Part shown: positions 8,554-16,433 of the stretch, in pieces
Position numbering within the stretch: the stretch's first letter is position 1
How the letters are laid out: every line of letters begins with the position of its first letter
Origin: Candidatus Gastranaerophilales bacterium
Lineage (GTDB): Bacteria > Cyanobacteriota > Vampirovibrionia > Gastranaerophilales > Gastranaerophilaceae
Assembly (NCBI GenBank): GCA_944325025.1
Contig: CALUYN010000003.1
Location: 1-64,000 of the forward strand
DNA length: 64,000 nt
Direction: 5' to 3'
Made by a program: the position numbers and the translations under genes
The notes under the pieces: generated by a model
The model's database searches: none
Told to the model about the DNA's origin: nothing
Seen by the model: the letters and a program-made list of their open reading frames with translations, nothing else

Positions 8554-9882
8554 ATGATTGAACACTTACATTCTTTTGTGCAGGCGCATGGTGTTGTAAT
8601 ATCTGCATCTGTACTTTTAATTGCTTATATATTTATTGCTTTAGAAAGAATTCCAAAAGTTACAGTTGCTCTTTTAGGTGCGGGAATTACAATTTTGCTA
8701 GGGCTTGTAAGTCAGACAAAGTCCTCTGACGGAGTTTTTGATCCTCATTATTTTATAAATTTTGTGGATTTTAATGTTATATTTTTACTTGTTTCAATGA
8801 TGATAATAGTAAGTATTGCTGCAAAAAGCGGGATGTTTAACTGGGCTGCAAACAAACTTTTGAAACTTACAAAGGGGCATCCTGTCGGAATTTTGATTAC
8901 ACTTGGATTATTCACTGCAATTGCATCAGCTTTTTTGGATAATGTAACAACTGTAATATTAGTTATGCCTGTAACATTTTTTATTGCAGAAAAATTGGAT
9001 ATAAATCCGGTTCCTTATCTTTTGACAGAAATATTTGCGTCAAACATAGGCGGTACCGCAACTCTTATCGGCGACCCTCCAAATATTATTATAGGAAGCG
9101 CAGCAGGACTTTCTTTTATGGATTTTGTCAAGGAACTGACTCCTATAATATCTGTAATTATGGTTGTTGTTTTGTTTGTGATGTGGCTGCTTTTCAGACA
9201 TGAACTTCATACAACTCCTGAAAAAATGCAGTCTGTTGCAAATATGGATAATTCAAAAACAATTACGGATTTCCCTTTAATGGTTAGAAGTGCTGTTGTT
9301 TTGTTTCTTGTTATTCTAGGATTTATACTACATGACGTAACTCATATTGAAACATGTGTTACAGCTATGCTCGGCGCAAGTTTTTTACTTTTGTTTGAAA
9401 AACCGAAAGATATCTTTTGTGAGGTTGAGTGGAATACAATTTTCTTTTTTATCGGGTTATTTATTATAATAGGCGGGCTTGAAGCTTCTGGCGGTATTGC
9501 GTTGATGGCAAAATGGGTTTTGAATGTTACGGAAGGGTCTGAATCGGCTACAGCAATGATAATTCTTTGGGCATCAGGCATTATTTCAGGGGTAATTGAT
9601 AATATTCCTTACACTGCAACAATGACCCCGATGCTTCTTGAAATCAGGAATGTAATGGGTGCTGAATATACTCTGCCGCTTTGGTGGTGTCTGTCCTTGG
9701 GAGCATGTCTTGGCGGAAACATGACAATTGTTGGAGCAGCAGCAAATGTTATTGTTTCTGAAACATCTGCTCATCATGGACATAAAATTGAATTTATGCA
9801 GTTTTTTAAATATGGACTTGTTGTAATGTTGATATCGCTAGCATTAAGTTCCGTGTATATCTGGATGAGATTTTTACATTAA
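8554..9882 (+). CDS. ArsB/NhaD-family ion permease
   Basis: A 442-aa polytopic inner-membrane transporter with 11-12 hydrophobic segments. The region NIGGTATLIGDPPNIIIG (about residues 166-183) is the hallmark of the ArsB/NhaD/SLC13 ion-transporter superfamily, and it is echoed by LGGNMTIVGAAANVIVSETS near 388-407, the inverted repeat of the fold. It could exchange Na+/H+ (NhaD-like) or export arsenite; the substrate cannot be decided. No arsenic genes lie nearby, which slightly favours a cation antiporter. The start has GAGGAATTTTATG spacing. Monocistronic, divergent from kdsD. Confidence 0.85.
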   Translation: MIEHLHSFVQAHGVVISASVLLIAYIFIALERIPKVTVALLGAGITILLGLVSQTKSSDGVFDPHYFINFVDFNVIFLLVSMMIIVSIAAKSGMFNWAANKLLKLTKGHPVGILITLGLFTAIASAFLDNVTTVILVMPVTFFIAEKLDINPVPYLLTEIFASNIGGTATLIGDPPNIIIGSAAGLSFMDFVKELTPIISVIMVVVLFVMWLLFRHELHTTPEKMQSVANMDNSKTITDFPLMVRSAVVLFLVILGFILHDVTHIETCVTAMLGASFLLLFEKPKDIFCEVEWNTIFFFIGLFIIIGGLEASGGIALMAKWVLNVTEGSESATAMIILWASGIISGVIDNIPYTATMTPMLLEIRNVMGAEYTLPLWWCLSLGACLGGNMTIVGAAANVIVSETSAHHGHKIEFMQFFKYGLVVMLISLALSSVYIWMRFLH

Positions 9883-9914
9883 TAAATAAAAAATAATACA
9901 AGAAAGGAGTAATT

Positions 9915-11171
9915 ATGGAAATATTTGAATTATTACAGAGCTTCGGGGGGGGGGGCACTGTAGGCTCCGCCGAAGGCGAAGAAGCAAAGAGGCATAGATG
10001 CGAAGCTAGTATTATCAAAAATCCTTTTCCTCTCTTGGAAGAGGGTGTGCAAATGTTCCTTCCCTTTTTAGGGAAGGTTAGGATGGGTAACAATCAATGC
10101 CCACCCCAACCATCCCTAATCAGGGAGGGTGCTAGACTATTCGTCATTGCGGACAGCGGAGCTGATCCGCAATCGCAAGATAGTGAAATGCTGAAACACG
10201 TAGGTCGATCCGACGTTCAGGATGACACGAACCCTCTCCCTCAATTCCTCCCCCAAGGGAGGGAAGTTAAAAGATTCTCTTCACGCTTCACCCTTCACTC
10301 TTCACCTAAAAAACGAGTTGCATTCACTCTTGCCGAGGGTGCTACGCACGTAGCCGACTCTAACAATATTCGTCGAGCTGCCTTTACCCTCGCTGAAGTC
10401 CTAATCACTCTCGGCATAATCGGTATTGTTGCTGTAATGACATTATCTACAGTAATCTCTAAAATCCAGGATAAACAAAATATTGCCAAATGGAAGAAGG
10501 AATATTCAGTAATAAATAACGCTTTTAATGAAGTTGTGGCAGATGGAGTAACAATATGTAATCATACTCAGTATGGTCATTGCAACGGACAGAGTTATAC
10601 TGATGAGTTTTTGGAAGCAATACAGGCAAAATTAAGAATAATTGATTACTGTGGAGTAAGTTCATCTGTTGTTTCAGAGGATAAAGTATGTGATTATTAT
10701 AACAGTGATTGGTATGAAAAATATGCTAAATACCGTTGGAGCGGTGTAGCTAATATTTATTCCCGCTATAAGGCATTCGGGGGAAGAACAGAATCCAATC
10801 CTGGTTATAGTGCTTATGGAGTAAATGCCTATAATTTTTATAAACTTGCTTTATTATTAACAGATGGCGCTGTAATATATTTTGGCGAGCTTTGGTCAGG
10901 TCCTTGGATAGTTGTAGATGTAAACAATTTTCAGAAAGGTCCGAATGAATTTGGGCGTGATGTGTTTGTCATACGAGTATCATCGGATATAATAAAAAAT
11001 AAACATTATATAGCACCTGCGGGGTCAGAAAAAATATATGAAGATAATGCAAGTTTGAATAATCCGAGTTACGGCATAACCGGTTGTTCAAAAGATATCG
11101 GGAAGCAGAAATCAAATACCGTATATGAAGTTGCAGGTTCCGGTTGTTCTGCTAAATATCTGCTTGAATAA
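9915..11171 (+). CDS. prepilin-like protein with long leader and poly-G tract (phase ON)
   Basis: A 418-aa frame. ATG 9915 follows AAAGGAG at ideal spacing; nine codons later the sequence runs through eleven Gs (9945-9955) coding SFGGGGTVGSA. The type IV pilin N-terminal signature AAFTLAEVLITLGIIGIV starts near residue 156, so the leader before the predicted prepilin-peptidase site is about 156 residues instead of the usual 5-30. A second AFTLAE lies at 136-141, separated by a short insert containing the palindrome GCTACGCACGTAGC. The mature part (about 260 aa) has paired cysteines and the VDVNNFQKGPNEFGRD motif shared with the two other prepilins here. The leader is largely translated repeat elements. 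With 10 or 12 Gs translation would leave this frame, so expression is probably phase-variable; the present assembly is ON. Confidence 0.8.
   Translation: MEIFELLQSFGGGGTVGSAEGEEAKRHRCEASIIKNPFPLLEEGVQMFLPFLGKVRMGNNQCPPQPSLIREGARLFVIADSGADPQSQDSEMLKHVGRSDVQDDTNPLPQFLPQGREVKRFSSRFTLHSSPKKRVAFTLAEGATHVADSNNIRRAAFTLAEVLITLGIIGIVAVMTLSTVISKIQDKQNIAKWKKEYSVINNAFNEVVADGVTICNHTQYGHCNGQSYTDEFLEAIQAKLRIIDYCGVSSSVVSEDKVCDYYNSDWYEKYAKYRWSGVANIYSRYKAFGGRTESNPGYSAYGVNAYNFYKLALLLTDGAVIYFGELWSGPWIVVDVNNFQKGPNEFGRDVFVIRVSSDIIKNKHYIAPAGSEKIYEDNASLNNPSYGITGCSKDIGKQKSNTVYEVAGSGCSAKYLLE
9945..9955. repeat. poly-G tract (11 G) inside prepilin leader
   Basis: Eleven consecutive Gs in AT-rich sequence, ten codons into the prepilin frame. 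It is flanked by GAGCTTC on the left and TAGGCTCCGCCG close on the right, the same flanks as the tract at 53237. Confidence 0.95.
10058..10129. repeat. double-hairpin repeat element, copy 1
   Basis: A roughly 72-bp element made of two hairpins: CCTTCCC-TTTTTA-GGGAAGG and ATCCCTAATCAGGGA, joined by a C-rich linker containing CCCACCCC. A closely matching copy is at 53333-53406, in the same position of the other poly-G prepilin gene. Here it is translated in frame as part of the leader (LPFLGKVR...PSLIREG). Confidence 0.75.
10146..10226. repeat. palindromic repeats within the prepilin leader
   Basis: ATTGCGGA (10146-10153) pairs perfectly with TCCGCAAT (10166-10173). Next, ATGCTGAAAC (from 10188) and GTTCAGGATGAC (ending 10226) are the two halves of the GTCATnCTGAAC / GTTTCAGnAT repeat family that also occurs at 40174 and 43866, here split by about 17 bp. 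Confidence 0.6.
10279..10306. repeat. CTTCACN heptad repeat (4 units)
   Basis: Four tandem heptads of the form CTTCACN, translated as part of the prepilin leader. The same heptad family, as inverted repeats, occurs between groES and groEL (52120) and between two peptide-transporter genes (56172). Confidence 0.7.
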
Positions 11172-11174
11172 GTT

Positions 11175-12722
11175 TTATGAAGCTGATTTTTCCGGTTTCT
11201 GCTTTTTATATTTAATAAGCAATAACAATGGAATTACTGCAACAGCCATAAGTGCAAGGACTGTAAAGACGTCGAAAAAAGATGCAAGTTTTGCCTGCTG
11301 TAAAAGTTGGTTATATAAACTTCCGCTTGCTTTTTTTGCCGCAACAACATCAGGGTAATGTATTAGAAACTTAGTTTTCAAGGCTGCAAGCTTATATTGA
11401 AAAATAGGATTATGCGGAGATAAATTTTCTACAAGATAGGTTTGTCTTACCTGTGAAACTCTTGCAATAAATGTCGCAGAAGCAGATGTCGCAATTGCTG
11501 TTATAATGTTTTTAAACAGTGCATGCAAAGAAGCTGCATCTGCATTTTTTGAAGCAGGAAGAGTTTGGAAAGACAATGCCGTAATCGGTACAAATGCCAT
11601 TGGAACACCTACGCAAAGCAGCAGATTTGGCAATATAACACTTTCTATTGAAGATGTTGTGTTTAATTGGGTTAGCATTAACAATGAAACAGAAATGGTT
11701 ATAAGACCTGCTGCAGCCATTATTTTGGGCTTTATATATTTTGAAAGTTCGCCAAACAGCAATAATCCTATTAAACAAACAATAGCTCTTGGAAACATTG
11801 AAAGTCCTGACTTTGAAGGACTGTATCCCAGTAAACTTTGTACAAACATCGGCACAAGCAGCAGTGTTGAATAAATCGTAACATTTATAAAAGAACTCAT
11901 TAAAGTTCCGAACATAAAATTTCTGTCTTTAAATACTCTAATATCAATTACAGGATATTTGTATTCAAGCTCCCATACATAGAAAAAGACGAACGCAAAA
12001 ATGCATACCCCTGTTGTCCAACAAATCCATGTTGTATCAAACCAGTTATATTGCTGCCCCTTATCTAGTACAACCTGCATGCACCCCATCGCAATTACAA
12101 TTGCGCTGTAGCCTATTATATCAAATTTTTTATTATATTTTTGTTTTTCTGGTTTGTCATTAGAAACAAACAACTTAACAAGTGCAAACGAAATCATGCA
12201 AAGCGGAATGTTTATGATAAAAATCCACTGCCATGACCAGTTATCAGTAAGATATCCTCCAATAAACGGCCCTGCCAGAGGTGAAAACATAGCAGCAACT
12301 CCGAATAATCCCATTGCAACCCCTCTTTGCTCGGGCGGAAATATTTCAAGTAGTACAGCCTGGCATAGAGGTAATATAGCCCCGCTGCCAATCCCTTGTA
12401 CAATTCTTGCGGCGATAAGTGCCTGTAAATTAGGCGCTAGTACGCAAAGAAGGCATCCTAGTGCAAATAACCATATACTGTAAAAAAGTAAAAGTTTTTT
12501 ACCTATTGTTCTGACCAGATATCCCGTAACAGGAAGCATAAGACCGCCAGAGATGATATAACAGGTTATAACTGTATTTGTTTCATATTGAGTTGCTCCG
12601 TAAAAACCTGCAATATGCGGCTGGCTCACGTTTGTTGCTGAAGATGCTGCTAGCGACAAAAATGCCGGAAGCAATACGGATATTGCAACTATATAGGGGT
12701 TTGTTTTTTTTGTTTCTTCCAT
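11175..12722 (-). CDS. DHA2-family (EmrB/QacA-type) multidrug efflux permease
   Basis: A 515-aa major facilitator with about 14 membrane segments. It has motif A-like GYLVRTIGKKLLLF (about 62-75) and DHA2 motif C SPLAGPFIGGYLTDNWSWQWIF near 146-167. It should be the proton-driven inner-membrane pump of a three-part efflux system with the adaptor encoded immediately upstream (stop and start overlap as TAATG) and the divergent TolC-like channel at 14367. It ends 3 nt from the convergent prepilin gene with no obvious terminator between. Substrate unknown. Confidence 0.9.
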   Translation of the reverse strand: MEETKKTNPYIVAISVLLPAFLSLAASSATNVSQPHIAGFYGATQYETNTVITCYIISGGLMLPVTGYLVRTIGKKLLLFYSIWLFALGCLLCVLAPNLQALIAARIVQGIGSGAILPLCQAVLLEIFPPEQRGVAMGLFGVAAMFSPLAGPFIGGYLTDNWSWQWIFIINIPLCMISFALVKLFVSNDKPEKQKYNKKFDIIGYSAIVIAMGCMQVVLDKGQQYNWFDTTWICWTTGVCIFAFVFFYVWELEYKYPVIDIRVFKDRNFMFGTLMSSFINVTIYSTLLLVPMFVQSLLGYSPSKSGLSMFPRAIVCLIGLLLFGELSKYIKPKIMAAAGLITISVSLLMLTQLNTTSSIESVILPNLLLCVGVPMAFVPITALSFQTLPASKNADAASLHALFKNIITAIATSASATFIARVSQVRQTYLVENLSPHNPIFQYKLAALKTKFLIHYPDVVAAKKASGSLYNQLLQQAKLASFFDVFTVLALMAVAVIPLLLLIKYKKQKPEKSAS

Positions 12723-13837
12723 TATCTGATTTTAACCTTTGGTACTACTGACATTCCTGGAACTATGTTGTAATCTTTTATATCTTCGTCAAAAAGAATT
12801 TTAACAGGAACTCTTTGAACGATTTTTACATAACTTCCTACTGCATTTTCAGGCGGGAATAAACTTGATTTTGCACCTGTAGAGCGTTGAATACTATCAA
12901 CGTGTCCCTTAAAACGCTTGCCAGGGTAAGTATCAACTTTAATTGAAACAGGCTGGCCTTTTTTCATATTTGTTAATTGGATTTCTTTAAAGTTTGCAAT
13001 AACCCAGACATGTTCTGGAACTATATTCATAAGAGGCTGTCCAACTTTAATATAATTCCCTTTTTCTACACTTCTTGCAGACACCATACCTGCCTGAGGA
13101 GCGTAAATTTTAGTATAGGAAAGGTTTAATTTCGCCTGTGCAACTTCAGCTTCCAATCTTTTAATTTCTGCCTGAACAGCTTCTGCTTTTGCTTTATGAG
13201 ATTCTAAAGCTGATTCCATTGCTTTGGATTTCTCAGCTGCAGCTTTATGATTTGCTTGAGCAACTGTATAGTGCGTATTACTGTTATCATAATCCTGTTT
13301 TGACACTATACCTTCTTTATACATATCAGTGTATCTTTTATGATCTTTTGCCGCAAAATCAAGTTTTGATTGCGCTGAGGTAACATCTTCATATGACTGG
13401 TTTACATTAGAGCTGCCTTCTTCAATTTGTTTTTCAGTAACATTAAGCTGTGCCTTTGCTTCTTCAAGTTTTGCTTCAGCCTGATGAAGTTTTACCTCGT
13501 AATCAGCGGGATCTATTTCAACAAGCAGTTGTCCTGCTTTTACCTCATCATTATCATCTACAAGAAGATTTATAACAGGGCCTTCAACGCGCGGGGCAAC
13601 TGAAATTAATCTGCCTTCGACAAAGGCATCATCGGTTGATTGAAAAAATGTAGCATGAATTGCCAGATAAATTCCTGTCAAAACAAGAATAACCGCTGTT
13701 ACAACTGGAACTACAACTCGTTTTTTCTTATATTCCGGCCGGTTTTTTTTAGCTTTTTCTTTTCTTCCCTTTAATCTTTCTTTTGCTTTTTCTTCAAATT
13801 GGTCATCGTGAATTTTCTTTTGGGGTTTGTCTGTCAT
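12722..13837 (-). CDS. HlyD/EmrA-family efflux adaptor
   Basis: A 371-aa membrane-fusion protein. A charged cytoplasmic N-terminus is followed by one membrane helix near 44-64 (VVVPVVTAVILVLTGIYLAI), the biotinyl-lipoyl half-motif VAPRVEGPVINLLVDDNDEVKAGQLL near 84-110, a long coiled coil (about 115-235, alanine/glutamate/lysine-rich) and the second lipoyl half with KIYAPQAGMVSARSVEKGNYIK. It bridges the 11175 pump to an outer-membrane channel. It overlaps the pump gene by one base and follows the MarR gene, so marR-emrA-emrB form one operon. Confidence 0.9.
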   Translation of the reverse strand: MTDKPQKKIHDDQFEEKAKERLKGRKEKAKKNRPEYKKKRVVVPVVTAVILVLTGIYLAIHATFFQSTDDAFVEGRLISVAPRVEGPVINLLVDDNDEVKAGQLLVEIDPADYEVKLHQAEAKLEEAKAQLNVTEKQIEEGSSNVNQSYEDVTSAQSKLDFAAKDHKRYTDMYKEGIVSKQDYDNSNTHYTVAQANHKAAAEKSKAMESALESHKAKAEAVQAEIKRLEAEVAQAKLNLSYTKIYAPQAGMVSARSVEKGNYIKVGQPLMNIVPEHVWVIANFKEIQLTNMKKGQPVSIKVDTYPGKRFKGHVDSIQRSTGAKSSLFPPENAVGSYVKIVQRVPVKILFDEDIKDYNIVPGMSVVPKVKIR

Positions 13838-13851
13838 TTTTCACCTCTTAA

Positions 13852-14310
13852 TTATATCTGCATATTTAATTTTTCTTCCAAGTTTGCTTTTATTTTATTT
13901 AATACTTTCAAACAGTTGCTTAATTCTTCATCACTTATCCCTTTAACAGTATCTTGCCAGTGTTCTAATACTGTGGGCACAACTTTTTCATAAGCCTGTT
14001 TACCTTTTTCTGTTATGTTTATCTTAAATATTTTTCGTTTATTTATATCAGGAGTTCTTGTAACAAATTCTTTTTCTTCAAGAATATTTATAATCCTTGT
14101 GATATTTGGTCTGTCTTTGAGAGTTAACGCACCTATTTGCCTCTGGTATAAACCGTCATGGTCAAGAATAGCTGTTAATACCGTAAATTGTTCCGGGGTT
14201 ATAGGGTAATTAGCTTTTGCAAATTTTTGATTGGCTATGGCGCGGACCATCTTTCCGACACGCACCAGTTTCATCCCAATTCTGCTTTGTAATAAATTAA
14301 ACTTGTCCAT
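13852..14310 (-). CDS. MarR-family transcriptional regulator
   Basis: A 152-aa winged-helix regulator from ATG 14310 (MDKFNLLQSRIG); the longer frame upstream would read through the operator. The recognition helix region is QRQIGALTLKDRPNITRIINILEEKEFVTR and the wing is DINKRKIFKINITEKG, as in MarR/SlyA proteins. It is the first gene of the operon with the EmrA and EmrB homologues and divergent from TolC. The 20-bp palindrome at 14321-14340 directly upstream is the likely binding site, giving autoregulation and control of efflux in both directions. The ligand is unknown. The ribosome site (AAAGAAA) is weak. Confidence 0.88.
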   Translation of the reverse strand: MDKFNLLQSRIGMKLVRVGKMVRAIANQKFAKANYPITPEQFTVLTAILDHDGLYQRQIGALTLKDRPNITRIINILEEKEFVTRTPDINKRKIFKINITEKGKQAYEKVVPTVLEHWQDTVKGISDEELSNCLKVLNKIKANLEEKLNMQI

Positions 14311-14331
14311 GATTTTTCTTTGTGTTATTAT
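14303..14331 (+). promoter_or_regulatory. promoter of the TolC-like gene
   Basis: TTGTCC (14303-14308), a 17-bp spacer and TATTAT (14326-14331). The -10 lies inside the MarR-type palindrome, so a bound repressor would block it. Confidence 0.5.
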
Positions 14332-14340
14332 GATAACACA
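14321..14340. promoter_or_regulatory. MarR-type operator palindrome
   Basis: TGTGTTAT - TATG - ATAACACA: perfect 8-bp arms around a 4-bp centre, midway between marR and the divergent TolC gene. On the minus strand it contains an extended -10 (TGTTATCAT) that could serve marR; on the plus strand it contains the TolC -10. Confidence 0.7.
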
Positions 14341-14366
14341 AACATATTTAAAAGGAAATAGCAAGC

Positions 14367-15755
14367 ATGAAAAATTTTAAAATATTACTTACCCTGTTTA
14401 TTTTGCTGTGCACATTCAATGTAACAGCAGAAGCAAAGAACAAAAAAAATACACCTGATTACAGAATTGAATACTTAAATTTAGACTGGTGGGAAAAATA
14501 TAATGATCCTGTTTTGACAGATTATATTTCAACAGCTTTCAAAAATAATCAAGATTTAAAAATAGCTTCATTAAATGTGAAACAATCCGAACAGGCCGTA
14601 AAAATGGCATTTGCAGGACAGCTCCCCCAGGTAGGATTTCAAGGAGATGTATTCAGAGATTTTTCATCGTCGACCGTAAAATTTGGTGATGTTGTCATCC
14701 CTGACTATAAACAGAGCAATTTCTTTTTGCCTTTGACTATGAGCTATGAAGTTGATATTTGGGGTGAAAACTACCTTAAAACAAAATCTGTCAAAAAACA
14801 GCATGAAATTATTAAACAAAATGAAAGAGCGTCTTATATAGCTTTAACTTCCGCTGTTGCATCGCAATATTTTAACTTAGTAAAGTTTGATAAACTTATA
14901 AAAGATCAGGAAGAACTTGTAAAAATCCAAACAGAAATTGTAAGAAAAGAAGAAATTAAATATAAAAACGGTTTATGCCCGATAACGGAGTTAATGGATG
15001 AAAAGCAGCTGTTAACACAAGCTCAAGAGGAATTAAATGTATATAAAGACAAACGTGAAATTGTCGCAAGAGCTCTCGGCGTTTTGACTGGATTGAGAGA
15101 AAAAGATTTGAATTCCATGTCGAGATCAAATTATGAACAGTTAACTCTCTTATCTATTCCTGATGCTATAAACGCTGAAGTTATTCAGTATAGACCGGAT
15201 TATTTGAAAGCTCAGGATTATATTGAAAAAATAGGTATTGATGCAAGAGTGGCAAAACGAGATTTCCTTCCGAAATTTATATTGTATGGACAAGCAGGTT
15301 TTAGTGCATATAATCTCGGTAATATTTTCGGCGATCATACATTTAAGTCGCTTTTGGGATTTTTGCCGTCAATTGATTTGTTCACAGGCGGTGCTAAAAT
15401 GGCGCGTTTTAGATGGACAAAACTCGAACTTGAAAAAGCTCAACAGCTTTATGAAAAAACAATTCTTACTTCTATACAGGAAGTCAATGATTCTTTGAGC
15501 AGTGCAAAAACAAGAGAAAAAAATTACAAGGAAAGTGTAAAACGTTACAATTTAGAAAATGAAAAATATGCACTAGCTGATAAGAAATTTAATATAGGAG
15601 CGAAGTCAAACCTAGATTTGATGAAAGATTCTGAAAAACTCTTGGTTGCAGATAAGGATAAAGTCAACAGCCAGATAAATTATCTGCTTTCGACAATTGA
15701 TATCTACAAAGCAATTGGCGGAAAAGACTTTACAACAATAAATGACAATCTCTAA
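14367..15755 (+). CDS. TolC-family outer-membrane efflux channel
   Basis: A 462-aa outer-membrane factor. A signal peptide (MKNFKILLTLFILLCTFNVTAEA) without a lipobox cysteine precedes WWEKYNDPVLTDYISTAFKNNQDLKIASLNVKQSE, the usual opening of NodT/TolC-type proteins, then two OEP repeats of long amphipathic helices (about 55-240 and 265-455). It supplies the outer-membrane exit for the divergent EmrAB-type pump. Start ATG 14367 has AAAGGAAA upstream. Its presence supports a double-membrane envelope. Confidence 0.9.
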   Translation: MKNFKILLTLFILLCTFNVTAEAKNKKNTPDYRIEYLNLDWWEKYNDPVLTDYISTAFKNNQDLKIASLNVKQSEQAVKMAFAGQLPQVGFQGDVFRDFSSSTVKFGDVVIPDYKQSNFFLPLTMSYEVDIWGENYLKTKSVKKQHEIIKQNERASYIALTSAVASQYFNLVKFDKLIKDQEELVKIQTEIVRKEEIKYKNGLCPITELMDEKQLLTQAQEELNVYKDKREIVARALGVLTGLREKDLNSMSRSNYEQLTLLSIPDAINAEVIQYRPDYLKAQDYIEKIGIDARVAKRDFLPKFILYGQAGFSAYNLGNIFGDHTFKSLLGFLPSIDLFTGGAKMARFRWTKLELEKAQQLYEKTILTSIQEVNDSLSSAKTREKNYKESVKRYNLENEKYALADKKFNIGAKSNLDLMKDSEKLLVADKDKVNSQINYLLSTIDIYKAIGGKDFTTINDNL

Positions 15756-15821
15756 ATATTAACCTTATATATAACTCAAAAGCGTAATTCTTTTTATATA
15801 AAAAAATGTTTAAATTTTTAT

Positions 15822-16385
15822 ATGAAAAGAATTTTTTTTATACTTTTAACCTTGTTTACAGTACAGATTTCCTCCCTCGCGGAAGATATCCACTTTGACA
15901 ATGAAGTTTATACCCTGAAGTATAGTTCATTAGCTCCAACTACAAACGGATACGGTAATGAATATTTTAAGAAATATGAAAATGTTTCCAACTGGACAAA
16001 GATGATAGGTATTTATTATTACCCGAATGAAAAAGACCCGATAAAGTATGCGGAAAATTTTGACAAAACCATTGAAAACACAGACAACAGCGTACTATTA
16101 AAATTAATTGAAAATAAAAAATCTGATAAAGCCGCGATAAGTTTTCTGGTAAACGGATGTGAAAATGCTAAGAAATATTTCGAATACGATATATATAAAT
16201 TTGAAAAACATCCGGATAAAGGCATGATGGTCTTAAAGTATGCAGTGAAGTACTTCTTCACAAGTGAAGGCGAAATAAAAAAAATTGCTGAAAAAGTAAA
16301 AAAAGAAAATGACAAATACCTGGAAATGATTATTACATCACCAATTCCACAAATTGTAGAAAAAGATATTTCTATTCACGAATGA
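15822..16385 (+). CDS. secreted protein of unknown function
   Basis: A 187-aa protein with a clear signal peptide (MKRIFFILLTLFTVQISSLAED). The mature part is about 165 charged residues, with TMIGIYYYPNEKDPIKYAENFDKTIE near 55-80 and no cysteine pair apart from one C near 113. No family recognised. It lies between the TolC gene and the radical SAM gene with its own short upstream region; no ribosome site is obvious. Probably periplasmic. Confidence 0.7.
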   Translation: MKRIFFILLTLFTVQISSLAEDIHFDNEVYTLKYSSLAPTTNGYGNEYFKKYENVSNWTKMIGIYYYPNEKDPIKYAENFDKTIENTDNSVLLKLIENKKSDKAAISFLVNGCENAKKYFEYDIYKFEKHPDKGMMVLKYAVKYFFTSEGEIKKIAEKVKKENDKYLEMIITSPIPQIVEKDISIHE

Positions 16386-16398
16386 GAGGTCAGTGCAG

Positions 16399-16427
16399 TT
16401 GACATATACTTTTGCAAATCTTATTAT
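16399..16427 (+). promoter_or_regulatory. promoter, apparently for a leaderless transcript
   Basis: Consensus TTGACA (16399-16404), 17-bp spacer, TATTAT (16422-16427). The ATG of the radical SAM gene begins 7 bases after the -10 ends, where transcription should start, and no Shine-Dalgarno sequence is present. Confidence 0.65.
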
Positions 16428-16433
16428 GCTGTT

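Noticed and set aside
9945..9955. Poly-G tracts purely as sequencing errors
   Set aside because: Two tracts share flanks and position relative to start codons and frames, which random errors would not produce. Exact lengths may still be uncertain.
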